A DNA stretch of 36,478 nucleotides from Candidatus Kaiserbacteria bacterium (GTDB lineage: Bacteria > Patescibacteriota > Minisyncoccia > Phycocordibacterales > UBA2100): assembly GCA_023267655.1 (NCBI GenBank), contig JAHFMV010000012.1:1-36478 (forward strand). Direction: 5' to 3'. Position numbers and translations under genes: made by a program. Shown here one piece after another: positions 1 through 7,913 of the stretch. Every line of letters starts with the position of its first letter. Within the stretch, counting starts at the first letter, position 1. The notes under the pieces were generated by a model. It saw only the letters and a program-made list of their open reading frames with translations. It did not search any database and was not told the origin of the DNA.

Positions 1-65
1 TCACGGGGTATCGCATCATACATATGAGGCTAGCGGCTAATGACATGCCGCCATTGTGTGAAAAA

Positions 66-93
66 ACACCTCAGAAGTCGCCTTCTGAGGTGT
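66..93 (-). terminator. Rho-independent terminator
   Basis: A perfect 12-bp stem (ACACCTCAGAAG and its complement) closes a 4-base loop. Read on the minus strand it is followed by six T residues (the A run at 61-66). It lies about 220 bases past the stop codon of the minus-strand gene ending at 314 and is the obvious end of that transcript. Confidence 0.8.
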
Positions 94-146
94 CACCGAT
101 GTGTCTCATCTTCTTCAGACTGTCGAAACGACCGCCCACGAACTCG

Positions 147-173
147 AATGCGCAAGGCTTAGCCTTGCGCATT
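147..173. repeat. 27-bp palindromic repeat, copy 1
   Basis: Two 13-bp perfectly complementary arms (AATGCGCAAGGCT / AGCCTTGCGCATT) flank a single central T. The identical 27 bases occur again at 24409-24435, about 24 kb away and also outside genes. An exact intergenic duplicate of a near-perfect palindrome points to a dispersed REP-like family rather than a gene-specific regulatory hairpin. Confidence 0.75.
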
Positions 174-313
174 TGTGCGATGCGGTAGAGCATCATACAT
201 AGGGTTACCCTCTGTATTTCTTTACGGCGCTGATGCTGGTTCTGTGCCAGTTGGTGGTGAAGGTGATGCAAATTGGGCGAGGTTGTCCAGCGCATCGAGG
301 TCGGCACCAGCTC

Positions 314-2311
314 TTAACACGCTCCATCGTACCTCATAGTCCAGGGTATTGTTGTTTGGAGGAGTGTCGTGGTGTCATCAGGACCCCCTGCGGCTTTGTA
401 ATTGTTGAATGACGCATAGCCGCAGTACGCACCTTGGCCGTTCGAATAATAAATGCTGTATGGATCACCATACTGCTTAAACTGGCCGATCGGAATGAAG
501 GATCGCCGGGAAGTCGGATAGTAATTTGCTATATCGGATAGATACGATTGGATTTCATTTCTTGCAGCGGTAAAATTTTCAATTCCCCATGAGGTGCCAT
601 GAGCGCTTGCTTGATATACGAACGGAAATAATGCGCCGACTTGATTTGTGGCGAGGTATGGTTTAAGAATCATCTCCCATGCGTAGATTTGATTGAGCAT
701 AGCAGCATCATCGACTGCCGTTGGATCGGTTTGCCACCAACCGTCGAGCGTTATGTACAAGCGCTGGCTACTTGATTTCGCGTTTGCGATCGTTTGAATG
801 AGAGACATTACTTTATCTGGCGCGCACACTGCGCCAAACTGAAGGTAGCAGTTGACGCCTATGAGATCGAGATTTGGTGGAATAAGGGAAGCGAAATCGC
901 TTCTTAGTACTGTGGGATACGCAAATGTTGTCATCGCAACTCGTCCCGGTGCCTTTTGATGCATATAGTCAACCAGAAGTGCTATATCCGCTTTCAGCTT
1001 TGCATCATCGGCGGGCGTGACGAGACCCGATCCATCCCCATATGGTTCATCGATGAATTCGAACCCGACAATACTGGACTGGTACTGAGCAAGCGCAGCC
1101 CATAGTGAATCAAATCGTGCTTTGTAGTCGCTCGCGAGGGTAGGACCTACCCTGGAGTCGTTAGCAAAGAATAGTTGCTGGTCCCATATCACTATCTTTT
1201 TGCCCTGCTGTACCGCTTCGGCTATTTTTTGCATCGCATACGGAGAAACCGGCGCGTTCGGCGTTGAATTGAGACTAGCCAGTATGAACGCAGTGTTGGT
1301 GTAAGGTGCCGTTTCCGCGAGATAATCGCGATTATCCAAATCGCCCACGTCGCCGATGATGCCCCAGAACCCGACCATGACGGCGGGCGGCGTTACTGTT
1401 GCGGCGGCCGTTTGTACGCTGCATGCGGCGTTCGTGTAACTGCCGTTTAGGATACCGTTGGTACAGGTGCGGCTCTCGCTCACGCATTGCGATCCGGGGG
1501 CGACGGATGATGATTGATATGCAGTAACGGAGCGTCCATGACCGATCGACTGACCGTTAAAAACGCAGGGATAGAGCACAGGCCCTATAAGTGGCGGAGA
1601 TATTGGAGTTGCAGGAACGGTAGCTGATGCCGTAGGAATTATTGGTGGCGGTGGATTATACGGAGTCGGGGTCGATGCCCTATTATTCGTGATGAGTGCT
1701 CGCGTCTTCGGGCCGACCGATCCATAGCCCGTCGTCGATGGGGAACCTGAAGATACAATAGTTTTTGACCTTTGAAATGATTGAACGGCGGCAAGTGTAA
1801 GCGAGCCGAAGTAGCCGGAGGCGTTCCCCGATGCAAGAAAGCCGAGCGTAGTCAGCGATTGTTGGAGCGCCATGACGTCGTCGCCACGCATGCCGAAGGT
1901 GAGCGTGCGAACTGCGCCGCTCGTTATGTTGGAGGGCGCAGGTGTCGTTCCCACGATCGGCAACGGGGAAGGCGTCGGCGCTACTATCGAAATGGCTGAT
2001 GCGCACCGTGCAATCGCCGCGCGCGTCTTTGGACCCGTGATGCCGTAGCCGGTCGTCGCCGGTGTTCCAGATGAGACAATACCGCGGGATTTCTGCCACG
2101 CTCGCAGCGCCTGCTGCGTCGTGATATCAAAGTAGCCGCTCGCGGGGACACCGAGAAATTGCTGGAGCTGCGAGACATCAGCGCCACGGTCGTCGAGCCC
2201 GAGTGTACGCAAGAGCGTCGGGCATGTCGCGCCGATCGAAAGGTGCGGCATACCGACAGAAGCCGCGAGCGCGAGAACGACAACCGCTCTATGTAAGCGA
2301 CGGGAGTTCAG
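314..2311 (-). CDS. Secreted peptidoglycan-binding protein with TIM-barrel glycosidase-like domain
   Basis: Probably an exported cell-wall-active protein of about 665 residues. After a signal peptide come two PG_binding_1-like domains (about residues 34-100 and 133-205), each with the motif GYF(D/G)..T..A(L/V)..(W/F)Q, then a Pro/Thr linker and a six-Cys module (about 247-299) shared with the proteins at 24528 and 26089. Residues about 311-571 resemble a clan-A TIM-barrel glycosidase: GFEFIDEPY puts Glu422 in the D-E-P position of the acid/base, but the usual strand-7 nucleophile Glu is not obvious (TLDGWW). The first ATG is at 2251 and would remove any export signal. The frame stays open upstream and encodes a basic then hydrophobic stretch (NSRRLHRAVVVLALAASVG), so I place the start at the CTG ending at 2311, 8 bases after a TATAAT. 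Substrate unknown; the barrel may have lost activity. Confidence 0.75.
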   Translation of the reverse strand: MNSRRLHRAVVVLALAASVGMPHLSIGATCPTLLRTLGLDDRGADVSQLQQFLGVPASGYFDITTQQALRAWQKSRGIVSSGTPATTGYGITGPKTRAAIARCASAISIVAPTPSPLPIVGTTPAPSNITSGAVRTLTFGMRGDDVMALQQSLTTLGFLASGNASGYFGSLTLAAVQSFQRSKTIVSSGSPSTTGYGSVGPKTRALITNNRASTPTPYNPPPPIIPTASATVPATPISPPLIGPVLYPCVFNGQSIGHGRSVTAYQSSSVAPGSQCVSESRTCTNGILNGSYTNAACSVQTAAATVTPPAVMVGFWGIIGDVGDLDNRDYLAETAPYTNTAFILASLNSTPNAPVSPYAMQKIAEAVQQGKKIVIWDQQLFFANDSRVGPTLASDYKARFDSLWAALAQYQSSIVGFEFIDEPYGDGSGLVTPADDAKLKADIALLVDYMHQKAPGRVAMTTFAYPTVLRSDFASLIPPNLDLIGVNCYLQFGAVCAPDKVMSLIQTIANAKSSSQRLYITLDGWWQTDPTAVDDAAMLNQIYAWEMILKPYLATNQVGALFPFVYQASAHGTSWGIENFTAARNEIQSYLSDIANYYPTSRRSFIPIGQFKQYGDPYSIYYSNGQGAYCGYASFNNYKAAGGPDDTTTLLQTTIPWTMRYDGAC

Positions 2312-2319
2312 ATACCTGC

Positions 2320-2325
2320 ATTATA
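2320..2325 (-). promoter_or_regulatory. -10 box (TATAAT) of the secreted protein gene
   Basis: A consensus TATAAT on the minus strand lies 8 bases before the proposed CTG start at 2311. The spacing matches other genes here and implies a leaderless transcript. No good -35 hexamer was seen. Confidence 0.5.
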
Positions 2326-2343
2326 GCCCGCCGCCGCAGTCAG

Positions 2344-2421
2344 TTAGTGCGGCAGGTTGACAATGATGCCCGCGACCCAGACGGCAACGATGAGAAACAA
2401 GATGATAGCAAACAGACGCAT
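2344..2421 (-). CDS. Putative 25-residue single-span membrane micropeptide
   Basis: A short ORF starts with ATG 3 bases after the stop codon of the fibre gene (stop at 2425-2427). It encodes MRLFAIILFL followed by more aliphatic residues and ends in VNLPH. Almost the whole peptide is one hydrophobic segment of about 20 residues after a single Arg. The near-contiguous junction suggests translational coupling to the fibre gene. No family is recognised. Length and composition are the only support, so it could be chance, but such an uninterrupted hydrophobic run from an ATG directly after a membrane-protein gene is suggestive. Confidence 0.35.
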   Translation of the reverse strand: MRLFAIILFLIVAVWVAGIIVNLPH

Positions 2422-2424
2422 GCA

Positions 2425-5400
2425 TTAAGGGGTCACCGCGGAGGCGGGGAGTTGCTCGCTGGGAGCGCTATCGTTCGCTGCTGTTGGGAGATTGAGTGCT
2501 GGTTCTGGTGTGGGTGTGATCACGTCTGTCGTCGTCGCCTGCGAGGTGTCATTCGCAGCCGCCGGAGCGGCGCTTGGCGTTGTCGAAGCGGTGTCCGTAG
2601 TTGGTTCGTCTACCGGTGGTTCAGACGGTGAAGGAGGAGACGATGATACCGGTGCGGCGGCGGCTGATGATTGTGCTGCAGCGTCCTTCCCGAACACCGC
2701 TTGGAACTGCTCCGGCGTCACGCATGTGTCGCCGACGCAGAGTTTGTCTGAAAACTTACCTTCGTGCGCGTGGATGATGCTCGCGTAGAAATCCTTGATG
2801 CCATTGGTGGCGTCGGCGAACCAGGCGATCAACCTGTCTTTGAGGGCGGCGAAGAAGCGGAAGGGGAACGAGCTCTCGTCGAGATCCGGTGTCGTGGTCG
2901 CGAGGTCTTCGAGTTTGAGGTTGAGGTCTTGGATCGCCTTTGCGAGGAGCGGCGTGACACGGCCGTAATCAATCATCCACGCGCTCGATGTGGCGGTGAG
3001 TGGTGACACGCCGTCATCGGTTGCTTGTACGGCGTCTGGGTAGTATTTATAGAGATCCTGTGCGATGAAACCTTGCACTCGTTTTCCGGGATTTGAGAGG
3101 AAGTTAAAATCATCGACAGGAATTTTTAAGAGGGTTTCTAGGCCGGCGGTCGTCGTTGCAATATTTCCCTTCAAGCGGCGATCTGATGTCGTCTGATATG
3201 CCATGACACTGCCGTTATAATAAATTGCACCAACATTCGAGCCCTGTTTTGTGAAATATTGATAATTGACTGAGTTGGAACCTGATGATTCATCGATGTG
3301 AATGGCTTGCGTGTTAGGGAAGCTAATCGAGAGCGTCTCACTATAGGGGAAACTGTTTGTTTTCATGCCGACGGAGCTTAGTATGGTGGTGCCGTTCGGA
3401 TCGACGCGGTAGGTGCCGTCATTGCCGTCGAGCTCGGCTCCATTGAACCCGTACGTGCGATAAAGGATGTTGGTGACAGAGGTACTATTTGGGTCAACGT
3501 AAAAGTTCGTATCGTTCGAGTCGTAAATAAATGGCGTCCGAAGATCCGTCGTGAAGGTCGGTTGGGATGAGAGCACGACACTTCCAGAGCCCGTGGAGCT
3601 TGTGACTCCCGTGCCGCCGTTTGCCACAGCCACAGTAGTACCTGTCCAAACACCGGAGATGATTGTGCCGACTGATGTAAGGGATGAGCCTGTCACGCCG
3701 GAGCCGAGTGTAGTACCGTTCAATACTGACGTGCCCGCGATTTTATACGAACCGCCCGAAGCGAGGTTCACGGTGTTTGCGGTTGTGTTGAGAACGCCCA
3801 CACCGAGACCACCTGTCATGTATTCGTTGCCAACCGTCGAGAGTGTTGCCGCGGGGCTCGTCGTCCCAATGCCGACGTTGCCGGAGGAGGTGAGTGTCAT
3901 TGCTTGCGTGCCAGCGCCGGAGGCGGCGGTGAAGAACCCAAGATTTGAGCTGCTGTCGGTCTTGAGTGAAAACGTCGAAGTGCCGATGTTCAGTGTTCCG
4001 GCCCACAGCGCGTTCCATCGTGCGGTGGTCGTGCCGAGGTCGAAGACAGAGAGGTTGTTCGTGTATGGGCCGTTCGGGAGGATGGCATTTGCGGCGACTG
4101 TGCCATTGACCGAGAGCAGCTGCCACGGTGTCGTCGAGCCGATGCCGACGTTGCCGCTCGAGTTGATGAGGAAGTAGGTGGCTGTGCTGGAGCCGATGGC
4201 GAAGGAGTTCTGTCCTGTGCCTGCGTTGATCGAGAGGTTTGCCCACGGAGTTGTCGTACCAATTCCTACTCTTCCTGCACCATCTACTACTAGATGTGTG
4301 GCGGTCGAGGAGCCGACGACGAATTCAGGGACGCCCGAGCCGAGCGCGTTTGGATTGACGGAGAGCAGCGCCCACGGACTTGTCGTGCCGATGCCGAATT
4401 TCCCGGCGCTGTACGCCGAGCCGTCGTTGTTCACCTGGAAGAGCGTGGTGGACGCGGAGTTCGCGACGAGGAATGATTGCGTTGAAGCCGATGTGTCAGA
4501 GCCCCAGAGCGTGAGTTTAGAGTATGGGGTGGAGGTGCCAATACCAAGCTGTCCCGATGTCGTGAAGGTAGATGTTGCCGTGCCACCGAAGTACGCCTGG
4601 TATGCGGAAAGAAGCGATGAGGATGCAGCGCCGCTGAATATCATGAGTGAGGTGGTCGCGCTTTGTCCGGCCGCAGGGTGCGTGAAAGGATCATACGATG
4701 CAAGGTAGTCGGAGCCTGCTGTTGCTGCAGTCACTTGCCCTCCCGTTGTTGTTTTGAGGATCGCGCCACTGGTGATACCGGATACCCAAAGATTCGTCGA
4801 GCTCGCCGTCGTTGCGGAGATCATTGTTGTCGATGCAAACGGAATCGAAAGTCCCGTACCGGCTGGCGCAGCGAAGTTAATCGTGAGTGCAGAACCAACC
4901 AGTGCACCGCTACCGGAGAGTGAGATCGCAGTTCCTGCAACCGGCGACGAGGTGGCGACGGATTGATATGCACCACTACTTCCGCCGTACAAGAGTTGTG
5001 ATACCGGAGCAGTGGTGGTCCCGGTTCCGCCGTTGGTAATCGTGAGTGCCGTCGAGAGCGTGAGGGCGCCGGTGGTGCTGAATGACGATGTTGCCGTCGC
5101 ACCGAAGTATGCGGTGTACGCAGAAAATTGTGTTGATGATGCGTTTCCGTTAAAAAGAAAGAGTGATGTGGTTGCGCTCTGCCCTGCAACTGGATGCGTG
5201 AAAGCGTCGTACGAAGAAAGTCCGCTTCCCGCACCAATGCCAAGTGTGGAAGTCGCCATAAGGGCGTAGCCGCCCGCACCATCGCCGATGAGCACTTGGC
5301 CATACACAGGCGTGCCCGATGTCGCGGTGCCGCCTTTTGCGACACCAAGAACACCGGAGAAATCCGTTGCGGTGACTGATCCGCCGGAGATCGTTGCGCC

Positions 5401-6525
5401 GGTAATCGTCCCACCGTTGATCGTGGGAGTGTGCAATTTAGTATCAGTCAATTCTTCGACGCGCGTGGCCATACCGAGTGTCTCATAGACATTGTTGATC
5501 GTCGTTGAATTCGCATTCGTAAGCGAGAGCATGCGATTCGTTAGGTCTGAATTCAACGATGCGAGACGTTGATCGAGATAGTCTTGCGTGATACCGCCGA
5601 TTGAAATTATTTTCTGCGCCTGCCCCGTTAGAGGCCTCTGGCTCTCTAATGGGGTTTGCACCTCGCGCTGGATGATCCTCTCGACAACAGGTTGGGTACT
5701 AGTGGTCGGGGACAGCGATGCGACCGAAGGCGTTGGCATTGTAGGTATTTTCGGATGCTGCGTTGGCGCAGGTTGCACGCTTAGGTACACCGCGCCGCGG
5801 TTCGTCGTCGGCGTTGGCGTGATCGACAAATTGCGGAAGACCGCGTTCAGAATAAATCCGTCGATCGACGCGTTCACCGAACGCGCAAGGTTTGACAATA
5901 AATCAGTGGTCGCAGCGAGAGAAACAGCGGCAGCTTGTCCCGGATTGTGCGATACAGTGCCAAACTTATTTCCGGTCGCGCGCAGGAGTACAGAAATATG
6001 TGACGGCGAAATATGTGAAAGAGACTCCATGGCAGCGTGCGACGACTGTTGCGCGTCGGCAAAAAATGATTGCGTGGCACGGGGATCGGCAAACGCAAAC
6101 GTGCCAACCACCAATGCAATCGCCATGATGAGTGCGAGGATGCGATGTGCAAGATCCATCGCGGGATGTATCGCGTAGAGTGGCGCAGAGTTGAATGAAT
6201 GAGCCGCTAAATTCTTTTTTGCCACCGCAGTAGAAACGATAGTTGTGATAGGGTGAGGCGCTTCGTCCGTGCGGCGTTTTTGATATTCCACTTTGCGCTG
6301 CCGCACAAGTTCGTTCTGACGCTGCGATTCCTTGTATTCCTGATCTGCCACAAACGTGCGCAACGAGTTCTCATCGACGAACCAATTCTTGCCGACACGC
6401 TTCGCCCGCAGTTTTCCCTCGCGGCACAGGCGGGCAACGTAGTCGCTCGTAAAGTGGTGCAAAAGCGCCGCGTCGCTTGCGGAAAGATGGCGCACGCCGT
6501 CGAAGAATAGTTCGTCGGTTGACAT
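2425..6525 (-). CDS. Membrane-anchored HTH surface-fibre protein with S74 chaperone domain
   Basis: 1366 residues, no signal peptide. Residues about 11-58 form an excisionase/MerR-like helix-turn-helix (HTH_17 style: SASDAALL, then YVARLCREGKLRAKRVGKNW). A charged linker leads to one membrane span at about 125-147, giving N-inside, C-outside topology. The ectodomain starts with a Pro/Thr segment and a short coiled coil, then repeats also found in the giant protein at 11069 (GGTATSxxPxYGQ, FTHPxAGQSATTS, GIGTTSPWxxLSVNP). Near residue 1110 is a Peptidase_S74 (endosialidase chaperone) domain: SDRRLK carries the expected Ser1114/Lys1119 dyad and GFIAQDLYKYYPDAV follows. After it come a helix, a two-Cys motif (LCVGDTCV) also at the giant protein's C-terminus, and a Ser/Thr/Pro tail. 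S74 domains trimerise fibres and cut themselves off; that this happens here is inferred. AAGGAG lies 12 bases before the ATG. Likely a trimeric surface fibre. Confidence 0.85.
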   Translation of the reverse strand: MSTDELFFDGVRHLSASDAALLHHFTSDYVARLCREGKLRAKRVGKNWFVDENSLRTFVADQEYKESQRQNELVRQRKVEYQKRRTDEAPHPITTIVSTAVAKKNLAAHSFNSAPLYAIHPAMDLAHRILALIMAIALVVGTFAFADPRATQSFFADAQQSSHAAMESLSHISPSHISVLLRATGNKFGTVSHNPGQAAAVSLAATTDLLSNLARSVNASIDGFILNAVFRNLSITPTPTTNRGAVYLSVQPAPTQHPKIPTMPTPSVASLSPTTSTQPVVERIIQREVQTPLESQRPLTGQAQKIISIGGITQDYLDQRLASLNSDLTNRMLSLTNANSTTINNVYETLGMATRVEELTDTKLHTPTINGGTITGATISGGSVTATDFSGVLGVAKGGTATSGTPVYGQVLIGDGAGGYALMATSTLGIGAGSGLSSYDAFTHPVAGQSATTSLFLFNGNASSTQFSAYTAYFGATATSSFSTTGALTLSTALTITNGGTGTTTAPVSQLLYGGSSGAYQSVATSSPVAGTAISLSGSGALVGSALTINFAAPAGTGLSIPFASTTMISATTASSTNLWVSGITSGAILKTTTGGQVTAATAGSDYLASYDPFTHPAAGQSATTSLMIFSGAASSSLLSAYQAYFGGTATSTFTTSGQLGIGTSTPYSKLTLWGSDTSASTQSFLVANSASTTLFQVNNDGSAYSAGKFGIGTTSPWALLSVNPNALGSGVPEFVVGSSTATHLVVDGAGRVGIGTTTPWANLSINAGTGQNSFAIGSSTATYFLINSSGNVGIGSTTPWQLLSVNGTVAANAILPNGPYTNNLSVFDLGTTTARWNALWAGTLNIGTSTFSLKTDSSSNLGFFTAASGAGTQAMTLTSSGNVGIGTTSPAATLSTVGNEYMTGGLGVGVLNTTANTVNLASGGSYKIAGTSVLNGTTLGSGVTGSSLTSVGTIISGVWTGTTVAVANGGTGVTSSTGSGSVVLSSQPTFTTDLRTPFIYDSNDTNFYVDPNSTSVTNILYRTYGFNGAELDGNDGTYRVDPNGTTILSSVGMKTNSFPYSETLSISFPNTQAIHIDESSGSNSVNYQYFTKQGSNVGAIYYNGSVMAYQTTSDRRLKGNIATTTAGLETLLKIPVDDFNFLSNPGKRVQGFIAQDLYKYYPDAVQATDDGVSPLTATSSAWMIDYGRVTPLLAKAIQDLNLKLEDLATTTPDLDESSFPFRFFAALKDRLIAWFADATNGIKDFYASIIHAHEGKFSDKLCVGDTCVTPEQFQAVFGKDAAAQSSAAAAPVSSSPPSPSEPPVDEPTTDTASTTPSAAPAAANDTSQATTTDVITPTPEPALNLPTAANDSAPSEQLPASAVTP

Positions 6526-6870
6526 GAAAATGGAGAACTCCTTGTAAGTCGGAAAGACTCGACTTAGCTATATTTTATTAGCTAAATCGGGCATACGAGT
6601 TTGCGAAAAAGAGCAAATGTGGATAACTGAAACTCGTCCAGAGTCAGCGGGTAGTTTTTAAATAAAAGTTCAAATAGCTAGATGTACTTAAAAAAGACAC
6701 CAAAATGCGGTCGAAATCAACCTGTCACGTAGTCGAGCAAGAGTTTATTTTAGAACTGCACCACTGCTTCTATTCAAAATCTCGGCGATACGAGATTCGA
6801 ATCAGAGACCCGGCGCGAAGAGAATTGTAATCGCCCTCTCAATATATCTATCCGGATCCGATCCTCAATT
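6526..6870. other. 345-bp intergenic region upstream of the fibre gene
   Basis: Next to the fibre gene start are AAGGAG, a hairpin (TAAGTCG 6545-6551 with CGACTTA 6560-6566) and a TAGCTA pair (6565-6570, 6579-6584) around an AT-rich core that could hold the promoter or an operator. A TGTGGATAA (6618-6626) matches the DnaA-box consensus but is isolated. The rest contains a GATTCGAATC palindrome within a tRNA-like stretch that does not fold as a tRNA. No further gene seen. Confidence 0.5.
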
Positions 6871-7806
6871 TCAGGCACCATTTCTTTTGTACAGCAGTTC
6901 TTTAGATACAAAGCTCTGCAACCATTCTGGAACTTGAAAACCTGACAATACTGTGTTTTTACCAAAAACACGTCCTATAGAAGCAACAGATCCTGCTGGA
7001 GATGCAGTCGTGATTAGCACAAATCCCCCAATAAGCACTAAGGTTAGGCCTAATATCGCCCCAATTGGAGCAAACTTGCGCCACGAGCTTGTATCCCGCT
7101 TGAATGAGCCTTGTTGCACAGGAGTATACGTCGTTCGTCGTTCTACGATGCGAATAGGTATCTCATAGGCTTCCTCCTCGTTAGTATATTCAGTATCAAC
7201 GGCCGAGATATCGTGATTTTCAATGCTATCTATCTCGGGCCGAATCAATTCTTCGTTTACAGGAATCGGCGTAACGACTTCTTCTTTGTAGGTGAAGTGC
7301 AACTCGCTCTCCTCCCGAACAGGTTCGACTGGCAATATTTCTGGCTTCTGGAGTCCCACTGATTCTGTCTGGACTGCTGCAAGGAGAGCATCGTTGTACT
7401 TCTTATGCTCCACAATGCCTTCGCGATCCACGTACCAGCGTGCGCCTATTTGCCGCGAAAGGATCTTGCCCGAACGCGCGAGCTGTCCGACGTAGTCCTG
7501 ATGATAGCCGGTTATTTTTGCAGCTCGTTGCGCTGATACGTAGTCTTTACCATCGAACGATACAGTAGTCTCGAGATCAACGGTAGGCGGTGGCAGCGGA
7601 GGGGGTGTCGGTTTAAATTCATCAGCTTTCGCTTTGTAGCTGCGCAGAGATTCCTCGACGACGTACCAGAGTCCCGAGACGCGTTGTGCGATGATATTTC
7701 CCGCACGTGCGAGCTGTCCAATGTAGTCTTGGGCGTAGCCGGTAATTTCAGCCGCTTTCTTCGATGAAATGTATATCGTCCCGCCGAGATTAATCTCTTG
7801 AGCCAT
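6871..7806 (-). CDS. Membrane protein with two N-terminal HTH domains
   Basis: 311 residues. Two copies of the HTH seen in the fibre proteins stand in tandem at about 10-58 and 87-135 (ISSKKAAEITGYAQDYIGQL and VSAQRAAKITGYHQDYVGQL), each ending in a W-Y-V strand, with a Pro-rich linker between. An acidic region follows, then one membrane span at about 246-268 (IGAILGLTLVLIGGFVLITT) and a short outer tail of about 40 residues. No signal peptide, so the HTH pair should be cytoplasmic. The gene lies between the two fibre genes, which have one HTH each; this protein looks like a fibre base without its fibre. A TATAAT 9 bases before the ATG suggests a leaderless mRNA. DNA binding follows from the fold family; a role as regulator or partner of the fibres is inference. 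Confidence 0.8.
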   Translation of the reverse strand: MAQEINLGGTIYISSKKAAEITGYAQDYIGQLARAGNIIAQRVSGLWYVVEESLRSYKAKADEFKPTPPPLPPPTVDLETTVSFDGKDYVSAQRAAKITGYHQDYVGQLARSGKILSRQIGARWYVDREGIVEHKKYNDALLAAVQTESVGLQKPEILPVEPVREESELHFTYKEEVVTPIPVNEELIRPEIDSIENHDISAVDTEYTNEEEAYEIPIRIVERRTTYTPVQQGSFKRDTSSWRKFAPIGAILGLTLVLIGGFVLITTASPAGSVASIGRVFGKNTVLSGFQVPEWLQSFVSKELLYKRNGA

Positions 7807-7815
7807 ACAAAAGAC

Positions 7816-7821
7816 ATTATA
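7816..7821 (-). promoter_or_regulatory. -10 box (TATAAT) of the two-HTH membrane protein gene
   Basis: TATAAT on the minus strand, 9 bases before the ATG at 7806. A TTGCAC (7841-7846) sits 19 bases upstream as a possible -35. Confidence 0.55.
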
Positions 7822-7883
7822 CCCCTAAAACAGACGGAGTGTGCAAGGCCTAGTACGATCTGGGGATGACGATCTCGCCAACT

Positions 7884-7899
7884 CCCCCCCCGGGGGGGG
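7884..7899. repeat. C8G8 homopolymer palindrome
   Basis: Eight C residues are followed directly by eight G residues between the transposase-like gene (stop at 7914) and the two-HTH gene. It lacks a loop and a T run, so it is not a normal terminator. Such tracts slip in replication and sequencing, so the exact length is uncertain. Confidence 0.7.
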
Positions 7900-7913
7900 T
7901 AAACCCGTAAAAC

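Noticed and set aside
71-307. 78-codon minus-strand ORF after the wall-active gene
   Set aside because: It runs through the 27-bp palindrome and ends inside the terminator stem, has a His/Gln/Met-rich composition unlike its neighbours, and overlaps a more protein-like frame.
6770-6870. tRNA-like stretch (GATTCGAATC, complementary GGCGAT/ATCGCC, a possible UAC anticodon loop)
   Set aside because: The T stem and anticodon stem do not pair, the complementary ends are only about 52 bases apart, and no D arm or acceptor can be placed. At best a decayed remnant.
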